From Acrasis kona (Eukaryota > Heterolobosea > Eutetramitea > Acrasida > Acrasidae), in NCBI GenBank assembly GCA_026419775.2, contig JAOPGA020000795.1, positions 1 to 43,109 on the forward strand: DNA of 43,109 nucleotides. The letters run 5' to 3'. Within the stretch, counting starts at the first letter, position 1; each line of letters opens with the position of its first letter. Positions 10,052 to 18,805 of this stretch are shown piece by piece. The translations under genes and the position numbers were made by a program. Below the pieces are notes generated by a model. The model did no database searches, was not told the DNA's origin, and saw nothing but the letters and a program-made list of their open reading frames with translations.

Positions 10052-11215
10052 ATGGGGAACATGAAGTCTATGGACCGTGGGGACGACTTGTACGTCGAAG
10101 ATACTGACCCAAATGAGGCAGTGAATAAAAAGATAGCAAGCAAGCCCCAGGTTCAGACCTCATTAGATAAAATGAAAAAGAATCCTCTTGATTTGGGTAC
10201 AAAGGAGGGACTTTTAAAAACCTATCTTTTATATAACGATACTCTAACTTATGTCGAGCCACAAATCAACGACATCATAAGGCAAGAATTGGCAGTAAAA
10301 GAGGAGATGGACGCTGGGGTAGAGGACCCGAACATTGAACAAGTGGAGTCACCTGCTGCTCCTTTTACATCCAAATCAACCTATACTCCTGCATCCATAC
10401 ACACTTCATCACCCCACTCCCCACAATCCCACGGCGGTATGGGCTCAAAGAGGCCACATCTTAAAATAAAACTTGTCATCACAGAGCTTCCAGACAACAA
10501 GAAGGAGCGTAAAGTTCTTTCGCCCATCTTGAGTACCTTGAACCTATCGCCTCAATTCGGTTTATTCCACTCTGCATTGATTATAGGCCCTTGGAAAATT
10601 GAATGGAACGACAGCGAGCTTGTAATCCCTCGTAGATGCATGGCAAGTGCCGTTCTTGCTTTTGATGTACATGAGTTCACAGGAGAGGAGAAGGTCAAAG
10701 ATACCCTTGGCAAACTAGCCGAAGTCATTAGCAAGTATAATGTAAATGGTCAGTACGACCAGCTCAACTGCAATTGTCAACGATTCGTGGATGATGTGCT
10801 AAAACAACTTGGAATAGAACTCAAGTTCACAGGCCAACTTGATGCATTTTTGAAGGAGTTGAAGAGGACTGGAAGATGCGAGAGCAAGTACAAGGTACCA
10901 GATCAATTCCTAGATGCTTTGAAGCAACATACATTCAAGAGCGAGCTCAAAGTTGATGAAAATGGAATCGTGAAGTTCGACACTCACGAACAATTAGACG
11001 AATTTGTACACAAGATGGAGTCATTGTCGGCGCGTTACTTTTACTTTGATGGTGGAGCGAATGATTTCAAACTACTCAAGGCTTTCGACAGAGCATTATG
11101 GTTGAGGCATTTTAAACACAAAATTGAAAAGAAAAGTTCGAATCCACAATACAAGCCTTCGGCCTGCTGCCCGTTCGGAGACCCAACTCAAACAGCCACA
11201 AACATGAAATCATAA
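10052..11215 (+). CDS. Putative myristoylated papain-fold (PPPDE/NlpC-P60-like) protein
   Basis: A 387-residue, single-exon product. The first 165 residues are charged and Ser/Pro-rich and probably disordered. From about 170 there is a segment like the permuted papain-fold peptidases: a histidine in FHSALIIGPWKIEW (H173), then a strand, and a cysteine in YDQLNCNCQRFVDDVL (C240/C242). PPPDE and LRAT-type proteins use such a His then Cys order to cleave thioester or isopeptide-type bonds. The assignment rests on this motif pair only. The N terminus, MGNMKS, fits N-myristoylation (Gly2, Ser6), which suggests membrane attachment. The C-terminal 120 residues are helical and charged, with a late CC pair. 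The true catalytic Cys and the substrate are unknown. The family link is moderate; the gene itself is sure. Confidence 0.6.
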   Translation: MGNMKSMDRGDDLYVEDTDPNEAVNKKIASKPQVQTSLDKMKKNPLDLGTKEGLLKTYLLYNDTLTYVEPQINDIIRQELAVKEEMDAGVEDPNIEQVESPAAPFTSKSTYTPASIHTSSPHSPQSHGGMGSKRPHLKIKLVITELPDNKKERKVLSPILSTLNLSPQFGLFHSALIIGPWKIEWNDSELVIPRRCMASAVLAFDVHEFTGEEKVKDTLGKLAEVISKYNVNGQYDQLNCNCQRFVDDVLKQLGIELKFTGQLDAFLKELKRTGRCESKYKVPDQFLDALKQHTFKSELKVDENGIVKFDTHEQLDEFVHKMESLSARYFYFDGGANDFKLLKAFDRALWLRHFKHKIEKKSSNPQYKPSACCPFGDPTQTATNMKS

Positions 11216-11339
11216 ATAAAATTACATTATGTTCACACAAGTTGTTATTTCTGTCGCTCTCATAAAAATTGTAAAGTAGTTGTCCATTTCAATCAAAAGC
11301 GTTCACAACACGCTGTTGGAAAACAAATTTGGACCACAC

Positions 11340-12619
11340 ATGTCAGCAATACAAAAGGTCAACACATATACCAGGGGATTTCTCAATTCTCAGTTATTTG
11401 TGCATCTTTTATTAATTATTGCCAATGTCAGCTTCGCCGCTTTGTACATGATCAGTAAATACGCCCTCACTTATTTTAATCCTGTTCATCTTACGATGTA
11501 TCGGAGCATCATATGTACGCTATCAATAGCACCTCTGTGGTTGATAATTGATCGTAACTATGTGTTCGACGTCCGTAGAGAAGCAGTGTCGTCAATGCCC
11601 AAGTGGAAAGCTTTTGTGTTTGGTAAAATTCCTGACTTGAAGACAACGCTGCTCCTAGCACTCAGTGGTAAGAATAACAAGTGAAAAAATTTAACACTTT
11701 AGGTCTGTTAGTGATACCCCTAAATCAGATTGTAAGTGTATAAGAGATTTAAAACCATAATAACAAACAGGCATTCATCTTTGGTCTAAAATATACAGAC
11801 TCGTTAGTGGCAGGAGTATTCCAACCCTCCACTGTAGTTTTTACAGCATTTATAAGCATTCTGCTGAGAAATGAAGCAAAATCAATTTTAAAGTTTGTTG
11901 GTATCGCAATTTCTGTAGTAGGCGCCATTTCAATGATACTAGTGACCGGAGCCACAAACAAGAGCGACAAAGAGAAAGAAGAGGATACTTTTGTAGTTTT
12001 CGGTGTGAAATTCTCAATTAATGGTGTTATCGGAGCTTGCTTCTTCATAGGAAACACTTTGTCATATTCGGTCTACATTAATGTTCAAAGAGTACTACTT
12101 GCCCGAAAAATACCATCATTCACAGTCACATTTTGGAGCTTCCTATTCGGAACCATACTGTGCGTGCCCATAACTTTATTCTTTATAAACGGTATGGACT
12201 ACAGTGACACTGGAGGAAAAAATATATGGTTGTTATGGGGTTGTGTATTTTTTGCTGGTATCATCGGTGGTGCTGTTCCATTTGTGATTACAACATTTGC
12301 AAGTGGAAGGTTGTCACCAATAGTCGTCTCTACTTACTCCACTACCATCCCAATATTCAGCGCTATTCTAAGCTTGATAGTAGTAGGTCACATCGCTTCA
12401 TACTGGAGCATACCATGCTGTACATTGATCATTATCGGTGTGCTGATGGTAGGTTATGCAAAGTATAAAGAAAACTCTCAAATAGTTGCAACTCCTACAA
12501 CCCCAACAGAGTTACAAGACATTGAAATTTCACCCACAACTGAGCGGGAACAAAGATTAGAACTTCTTGATGACACAACAAAAGAAGAGGAAACAATAGA
12601 TGACAGCACAAAAGAATAA
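11340..12619 (+). CDS. Drug/metabolite transporter (EamA/DMT family), 3 exons
   Basis: Exons are 11340-11667, 11703-11731 and 11771-12619, with introns of 35 and 39 nt, giving 401 residues. The 29-nt middle exon encodes LLVIPLNQI and is needed to keep the frame. The protein has about ten hydrophobic helices in two repeats, the EamA layout. The first repeat has ISKYALTYFNPVHLTMYRS, and the second ends in GRLSPIVVSTYSTTIPIFS, followed by a GHIASYWSIPCC helix. Such proteins carry small metabolites, nucleotide sugars or amino acids across plasma or organelle membranes; the substrate is not predictable here. The C-terminal 55 residues are acidic and cytosolic. The first true ATG is at 11340; an upstream in-frame stretch lacks ATG. 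Confidence 0.85.
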
Positions 12620-12683
12620 AATTCCAATGAAATATATTGTACATAAATAGAACTACTCTTTAATTGTTAGCTTGTAGGGCACA

Positions 12684-12769
12684 GCCAGCATAGCTTAGTG
12701 GTCCATTTTAAATTATAAAGCGTTCGCCTTGTAAGCGAAAGATCATGAGTTCAATCCTCATTGTTGGCT
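12684..12769 (+). tRNA. tRNA-Thr (anticodon UGU) with a ~14-nt insertion in the D loop
   Basis: The cloverleaf can be drawn by hand. The acceptor stem is GCCAGCA (12684-12690) with TGTTGGC (12762-12768). The anticodon stem is TTCGC/GCGAA around loop CTTGTAA (12728-12734), anticodon TGT. The T stem is ATGAG/CTCAT around loop TTCAATC. The D stem is GCTT (12693-12696) with AAGC (12718-12721), but its loop is 21 nt instead of about 7-8. The extra AT-rich piece, about 12703-12716, interrupts AGTGGT and A. Without it the tRNA would be 72-73 nt. The A box TAGCTTAGTGG and the B box GTTCAATCC are intact, and a T5 run follows. The usual intron site next to the anticodon is empty. Confidence 0.85.
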
Positions 12770-12773
12770 TCAC

Positions 12774-12778
12774 TTTTT
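12774..12778 (+). terminator. RNA polymerase III terminator of tRNA-Thr
   Basis: A run of five T begins five bases after the discriminator base of the tRNA, the usual place and form of a Pol III stop signal. Confidence 0.65.
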
Positions 12779-13951
12779 ATTCTCTTTTCCCTGCGCAAAG
12801 TATAGAGTAACATCAAAAGAAGTAGATGATAATCCTGTTCTAGTGTCAGACCAAGAGGTGTTGCTATTAATGTTTATAATCCGGTTGAATATAAGATTAA
12901 AGGTTCTTTTTATTAAACGGGATAAGCCTGAAAGTTTATGGTAGTTTTGTAACCCCCGTTAATGAGTTACCTTACACTAAAAATGATATATACTTCAAAT
13001 TTGATAACCAGCAAACATGACACTCAAATATGATGTGTATGGAGTATACTGCACCTTCAATTTTGATGTGCTCTTACAACATGGATACTCTGTATCAGCG
13101 GTAACTGGGAATTCATTCAAAACATATCGGTGACAAACACCACATGAATTTAACTCATATGTAACGATTCCAAAATCCTTCAAGTGCTCCATCATTGACC
13201 TCAAAGATTGTGGCACATCATAAACGCAAACCATAATTCTGCGTCTCTTCTGGAATCACTCTTGTACAAGTAAACATGGGTTTCATCGACTTCTTCATCA
13301 CTGTCAGAGTCTTCGCTACTTTGGTCAATATCATAAATGTTGCCAAAGAAATCATCATCAGCACTTTCGTCACCACTAATGTCTGAATTATTGTTATCCT
13401 CGTCATTACTGTTTATAATATGGAAATCGCCACATTTTTCTTTATAGTCTTTATCGCAGAACCTTACATCATTTCGTAAATAATCGAACGAAAAAGTAAC
13501 TATTCTACTACGACACCGTTAATTGATAATGGCCAATCAATTCATTCTGATTTTAGAATAATTTAATTCTTCAAAATTGGTAATTCGTTACCCCAACGTA
13601 TTCCGCCAATGTGTTATTCTGATTTCGGAAGCAGTGACTGTTGTCGATAATTTTCGGTTATCTAATTCTGAGTTTCTTCAACACTGTTTGCGTAATGTGT
13701 TCCTCTCGATTTTTTGGTGGTTGGTTTGTATTGCGTTGTTATTATCTCTCTGTCAAGCTCTTGCTCCTGATTTAAAAACATTGAACACATACTATTACAA
13801 CCCGTTTGAAAGTTTACACAAAAAAAAGTTAGAAAGTATGTTGTACATTGTGATCTCATTCTGATTGTAGGTTTCATGTTCGGTTGAAACAAGTTCAGAA
13901 TGAGGTTACAAAGGTAAGATAGATATACAAATAATTTTTTAATTGTACAAA
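12779..13951. other. Intergenic region containing a possible broken gene
   Basis: No intact gene is seen in about 1.2 kb apart from the doubtful minus-strand frames described separately at 12995-13520. A plus-strand frame ending at 13864 contains a hydrophobic stretch (FLSIFWWLVCIALLLSLC), but it lacks an ATG and any clear exon partner. Confidence 0.3.
12995..13520 (-). pseudogene. Possible broken gene: acidic region plus Cys-rich tail in shifted frames
   Basis: On the minus strand, 13520-13201 is open and reads as an acidic protein (GDESADDDFFGNIYDIDQ, then SEDSDSDEEVDETHVYLY), but it has no ATG near its start. At about 13234 a second frame takes over with a start codon and a Cys-rich stretch: C-G-V-C-H, then, 18 residues after the H, a CC pair, which looks like a small zinc-binding module. 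The two would join if one base were gained or lost near 13235. No intron of normal size fits, because the only local GT..AG pair is 26 nt apart. It is either a frameshifted pseudogene or an exon set I cannot resolve. No family was recognised. Confidence 0.3.
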
Positions 13952-15943
13952 TTAATGATCAATCATATTATCATTTATAACGGGGTCAGCATTCATGATT
14001 TCAACAAAGATATTCTCTCTCTTGTTACCATAAATATGATTACCTTCAACAACTCCTTTGGCATAATCTTTTATCCAAATGCCGCTCTGACTGCTGTTGT
14101 ATATTTTATTGTTTAAGATTTTTGGACAAGCATACCCACTCACTTTAACATTTGCAAATTTATTATTGTAAACTTCATTGTGTTCAATCACTCCACTCGC
14201 AAACTCCTTGACAGCAATACCGCTCTGATAACCATCATGAACTTTATTATATTTAATTTCGGGCACAGAATGACCATACACACAAATATTTGGATGACGA
14301 CAACCATACACAACATTGTATTCAATAACAGCCTTACTATTTTGTTTGGTATAAATGCCACACTCGCGACTATCATAAATTTCATTATGACTCACAAACG
14401 GCGCACTATTGCCGCCAATTTCTACATTACTATTCTCATGAGAGTATACTTTATTGTTTCTAATTTCAGGTGTACATTGATCCTTACATACGATTCCCTT
14501 CTGACACACAAATGTGGCCTTGGAGTCATTACGGTCGCACATTACGCTATTACCTTCCAACAACGGGCGGGCCTGTTCACACACTTGTACATTATGATGT
14601 GCATTATTGTAAACAACATTATCCTTGATGGTCACTTTGGATTGACCCTTGATTAGCATTCCGCCGGTCTTTCCTCCCCACACCCTATTGTTCTTGATCA
14701 TGCTGCTTGATAGATTATTTGCGTAAATGTTCGGAAACGTATTGTTGTAAATGTCATTGTCCTCAATCACTCCCGCTGCATTCTCTCTCACGCTGATGCC
14801 CGTTTGTGAACTGTCATAGATGAGATTACAACGTATCACTGGTTCCGCACATCCGCTGATGCATACGTTCGGATATTTGTTTCCAAAAATAGAATTGTGT
14901 TCCACTAATGCCCTCGCATGTTCCTTGATCCACATTCCACTCTCGGCACCGTCCCTGACTACATTGTGAGCGATGCGAGGATTGGCCTTGCCTCTGATGC
15001 AAATGTTCGCATACTTGTTGTGATGGATTTGATTGTGTAACAGGAGTCCTTGTGCGTTTTGTTTGTAATAGACGCCCGTTTTGTGTGAATTGTGAATGTT
15101 GTTGTGTTGAATGATGGGTTGGGCGGATCCTGAAATCATGATGCAACAATCGTTGGTGGTGTGAATGTTACAATGTTCAATGATGGGAATGATGCTTTTT
15201 TCGATCGAGCGAATGAGTATGAGTGGGTTTGTTACTGTCGTTAGGGTCATGTGTTGGTTCAAGCATACTGTTAGATTGGATAATCCAACGTGGTCGCCAC
15301 GGATGGTGATTAGAGGACTGCTGCTGGACGAATTCGTAATGATTGCTTTCCCTCCTGCTTGCTCGGTCTGTGTTGATGTGATTAGAATGCCCTCCTTGTC
15401 TATAATGATATTTTCATTGTATGTGCCTGGTGAGATGAATATGGTATCGTACGGTTGTGCTGAAGCTATTGCTTCTGATATTGTGTTAAAGGTCAGAAGA
15501 ATGTCTGGATCTCTCTCGGATGGCATAACAACGAGCCTTCTTCCATTGTTCCTTTTGCGTTGCACTCGTTCTTTAACTTTATTTAATATTTTTTCTTCTG
15601 CTGAAGTGTTCTGGTCTTTGCTTTCTGTGCTCTTTTTAATTGTCGACTGGGGCGTTGTGGGGGCCTTTGCTCTTCGCCGTTTGCTTTGTGGGCTTGTAAG
15701 CTTGATGGGTGACCTTTTCTTCGTGGGTCTTTTTATAATATTGGGGTCCTGTGGCTGAAGGGGTTTTCTTGTGATTTTCTTTGGTGATACAATGACGCAA
15801 ACATTGTCGTCTAGCTCGTCGTCAATATTCAACTTTCCAATTCCAAATGGTGAAGAGCACCTATTTACACCGTCAGCCTCGTTGTTGTGCGATTCTTCCA
15901 CATCTATAGAATCAAACAATTTCCTCTCCAACCTTGCAGACAT
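13952..15943 (-). CDS. Right-handed parallel beta-helix repeat protein (FBXO11/NosD-like)
   Basis: A 663-residue, single-exon product. Residues 1-150 are polar, with a basic cluster (KKRSPIK, then SKRRRAK) that looks like a nuclear localisation signal. From about 160 the sequence matches the start of pectin-lyase-like folds (a TISEAIASAQPYDTIFISPGTY-type segment). A regular array of two-rung repeats of about 46 residues then follows to the end. Each repeat is close to S-x-x-G-I-x-I-K-E-x-A-x-G-V-I-E-x-N-x-I-Y-x-N-K, followed by N-I-x-I-x-G-x-A-x-P-x-I. This is the NosD/CASH type also found in FBXO11, which in animals is a substrate-binding part of an SCF ubiquitin ligase. No F-box or UBR zinc finger is seen, so a ubiquitin role is only a guess. 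The helix may bind protein or sugar. Confidence 0.8.
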   Translation of the reverse strand: MSARLERKLFDSIDVEESHNNEADGVNRCSSPFGIGKLNIDDELDDNVCVIVSPKKITRKPLQPQDPNIIKRPTKKRSPIKLTSPQSKRRRAKAPTTPQSTIKKSTESKDQNTSAEEKILNKVKERVQRKRNNGRRLVVMPSERDPDILLTFNTISEAIASAQPYDTIFISPGTYNENIIIDKEGILITSTQTEQAGGKAIITNSSSSSPLITIRGDHVGLSNLTVCLNQHMTLTTVTNPLILIRSIEKSIIPIIEHCNIHTTNDCCIMISGSAQPIIQHNNIHNSHKTGVYYKQNAQGLLLHNQIHHNKYANICIRGKANPRIAHNVVRDGAESGMWIKEHARALVEHNSIFGNKYPNVCISGCAEPVIRCNLIYDSSQTGISVRENAAGVIEDNDIYNNTFPNIYANNLSSSMIKNNRVWGGKTGGMLIKGQSKVTIKDNVVYNNAHHNVQVCEQARPLLEGNSVMCDRNDSKATFVCQKGIVCKDQCTPEIRNNKVYSHENSNVEIGGNSAPFVSHNEIYDSRECGIYTKQNSKAVIEYNVVYGCRHPNICVYGHSVPEIKYNKVHDGYQSGIAVKEFASGVIEHNEVYNNKFANVKVSGYACPKILNNKIYNSSQSGIWIKDYAKGVVEGNHIYGNKRENIFVEIMNADPVINDNMIDH

Positions 15944-16473
15944 TTGCTTGGTTGATTTGTGAACTTCTCGGAAATATTAATTGAACTCCGATAAAATTGA
16001 ATCAAACCATTATAACGGTCATTTAACTGGCGCCCTTCAACCCAACCCTAAGACTAGAACTGAAAGGTGATGAGTTACGTCGTTTATTTAATACGCAACC
16101 GAATTTTTCAACCATCAAAACAACAAAGTTACAAACAGCCAAAAAGTGGACGATAGCAGAACGTTCTGACAAACAATAATAAATTGTACAATACTAAAGG
16201 TTTTATGAGGAACCACGAGGTATATAAGGATGCATAGACCTTTTCGGAGCTCTCAGAGTTTTACGTATTCATCCATGAATTTTGCATGTCCTCAATTCAA
16301 CCACAAAGATTATTGTGTGTTAAGAATAACTTTGCAATATAGAAGAGCATAACCGCATCTCATGGTTCATAGTGCTGTCTGCACTAAATAAACGAGCTGA
16401 ATAATCATGTTTTCATCAATATTGTCTTATGTAATAAAACTCGTTGTAACCTATAAAATCGCTGGAGCAGAAC
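15944..16473. other. Intergenic region between divergent genes
   Basis: No gene is seen. It holds both promoters: that of the beta-helix gene (minus) and that of the mucin-like gene (plus). A TATATAAG element at 16221-16228 is the clearest candidate signal. Confidence 0.4.
16221..16228 (+). promoter_or_regulatory. Candidate TATA element
   Basis: TATATAAG lies 246 bp upstream of the mucin-like gene's ATG. A similar element lies about 220 bp upstream of the preferred start of the MFS gene at 36198. In an AT-rich genome this may be chance. Confidence 0.25.
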
Positions 16474-17878
16474 ATGAAACATGTACCTCTGCTCCTTCTA
16501 ATATTGATTACATTCTTAAGTACGTACAATTACTAATGGTGATACATAACATATAGATGGGCAAACTCTCTCTCCACGTGAAACTCCAACATTTATTAAT
16601 TCAGAAACTCCAACCCCTGTGCCAGACACTAACAACCCGACATCTACAACATTCGCAATCACATCACAAACTCCAACCTCTACATTTAACAATCCAACTG
16701 AAACGCCATCAAACCAACCTAGCACTTTTTCACTAACCCCAACCACAACAATGTTCATTTTTACTCCCACCGAGACAAATACTCTTCCAGTAACACCAAC
16801 AGGTACCTATGCAATCTCCACCAACGCAGCAACACCGACTGATCTCCCGACGCAAACACAAACACAAAATTTAACCAGTCCTACGACACAAACACAACCC
16901 ATCACAACAAATTCACCAACAGCTACCCCTACATCCATCCCCACAACAACTCAACCACCTCCATCATTTCCTCTCATTGACGGAGAACTCGACTTGTCCA
17001 ACACCCCATGTCAACAAGGCGACTTTAATTACTCCAACTCGTGTCTTTACGCAACCTACGTCAACAATGGCCTTCTAATCAACTCACTGCTCAAGAGCAC
17101 ATACAAAAGCAGAGAAAGCTTGATCATTGCACCACAAATTCGACCACCCGTCAACAACAGCATCATCGCTACATTAGATTTCGACCCACAACAAATTACA
17201 ATCAACAATAATTTCAACTTGATCGAATATTGGCTCAACGAAAAGATGTCGTTTGCTAGGTGCTCAGTAGGCGTACAAAAGACCGAGGAAGTGAATATTG
17301 GAGTAAAAGTTCAAAGCCAATATAACTCTTCATATGCATCGGGTGGATGTTCCATCGACGTCAAGAAGGATGCTTTTCGATTGAATTTATTATTGAACTA
17401 CAAGGACGGAACCTGCACATGCGCACTAACCAACACCGATAGTAACGTCGCTTATTGCTTCATAACAACCAAGTTCAACTTCACAATGCCAAAGATGGAG
17501 ATTGTGAACATGGTCATTTCGAATAGTAATAGTGATGTAGATTATTCAAAACCTACTCAGGTGTCAGAAACAATATTTACGATTAAGAGTGCTGCCCTGA
17601 GAGGTGTCTCGGACCAGGATGCATTCATGATGCCTTTTGTTTTTAGTTCCACTGGTAAAGGAATTAATGCCACCGTTGCACTTGCGGTGGGAATACCCAT
17701 TGTTGTGTTCTTTTTATTTTGTTTCTCTACGACACTAATAATAGTGCTTTGTTGCAGTGGGAGCAAAAGACGCAAAAGATTGAAAACACCGAAAACAGAG
17801 CTCCAACAAATATTGGTTCAAGAAATGAAGGACGGAACTGGTGGGTATGTGGAATGGAGTGAATTTACTTCCGAGTGA
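16474..17878 (+). CDS. Mucin-like type I membrane glycoprotein, 2 exons
   Basis: Exon 1 (16474-16519) and exon 2 (16557-17878) are joined across a 37-nt GTACGT..ATAG intron; together they give 455 residues. The tiny first exon supplies the signal peptide (MKHVPLLLLILITFLN). Residues 20-165 are a Thr/Ser/Pro/Asn-rich stalk suited to O-glycosylation. Residues 170-385 form a globular ectodomain with about eight cysteines, including GTCTCALTN, and several N-glycosylation sites. A transmembrane helix follows (ATVALAVGIPIVVFFLFCF and on), then a Cys pair and a basic stop-transfer SKRRKRLK, and a 35-residue cytosolic tail. It is likely a cell-surface or phagosome protein for adhesion or sensing. The ectodomain family is not recognised. 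Confidence 0.8.
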
Positions 17879-18085
17879 AATTGTACAGTAGCTGTCTATA
17901 TAACTAAGAAATATTTATTTTTGGTTAATAAATGAACTCTTTTAACTCTTGGTGTGCTAATGAATTTGAAAATGTGAACAATGATGGTGTGTGAGATAAA
18001 TAAGAACATGTATTTTCAATAAAGTTTTTTAATATAATATTGTTGTAGCACGCTTTCAATTAACTTTTTTTAAGATTAGTTTTAT

Positions 18086-18638
18086 TTATGCGCTCTCTTC
18101 AACAGAGTGAGAGGTCTTTAAGCCCTTGAAACTCTTTACAAGCTTGAATCCAACGTGAGTGAAGTACTTGCCGGCACGTTCCTCATCTTCGAATGGTTTG
18201 CGCTCAAGGTGTAGACGGATTTTCCTATTATAATAAGTATTTACATTTCTAATAATAACACAAACCTTGGTGGGTTCTTCTTTCCTTGTGACCAGATGTA
18301 TTGGTTTAGCTCTGGTGCGATGACGATTGCGCTGGTTTGGGTGAATTGTCTTACGAACCTCTTGATTTCACGAATGCATCTGTTTGCTCTGTAGTCCAAT
18401 AGTCTATTAAAGTTTGTGTGAAAAATCATTCACAATATTTTTTAACATACGATCCTCTAAGGTTCTTTAGAACGTTGTAGGTAACCTCATAACCAGTCTC
18501 CTTGGCGGACTTGGGGTTTCTCTTTTGTCTCTTGAGGAAGAGAGGTTCGGCCTTCTTCTTGGCAAGGGGTTTAGCGACACCCTTTCTTACCTTCTTCTCC
18601 TTCTTGAAAAAAGCTTGTCTTTCTGCTTTGGATGGCAT
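18086..18638 (-). CDS. RPL31: 60S ribosomal protein eL31 with N-terminal extension, 3 exons
   Basis: Exons are 18638-18451, 18403-18266 and 18224-18086, with introns of 47 and 41 nt, giving 154 residues. The core matches eL31: YEVTYNVLKNLRG, then RANRCIREIKRFVRQ, then APELNQYIWSQGKKNPPRKIR. In other eukaryotes this region reads RAPRAIKEIRKFA and IWSQGIRNVPRRIR. eL31 sits near the exit tunnel of the large ribosomal subunit. The family is usually about 125 residues. Here about 45 extra Lys-rich residues precede the core, and the tail ends GLKTSHSVEESA. The start chosen is ATG at 18638 (MPSKAERQ); an in-frame ATG lies 11 codons upstream. Confidence 0.9.
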
Positions 18639-18805
18639 TATAAATGTTGTGACGATGAGATTGTTTTTCACAGAACAAAGTTTTTTCTCAACCGAGTTTG
18701 GTTGGTTGAATATTATTCGTTACAATAAAATATTAATAATTTGAACCACTACACTCACAACAAAACACAATGTGACGTACAAACGAATACCAAGTAAAAA
18801 ATAAT

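Noticed and set aside
11280-11339. Upstream extension of the DMT transporter
   Set aside because: It begins at a TTG codon; the first ATG is at 11340.
13577-13864. Plus-strand frame with a hydrophobic segment
   Set aside because: It lacks an ATG at its start and no upstream exon could be joined; it is probably chance.
14180-15758. Long plus-strand open frames (158 and 197 codons) inside the beta-helix gene
   Set aside because: They are antisense shadows of the repetitive beta-helix coding sequence, with no family resemblance. The minus-strand protein is far more convincing.
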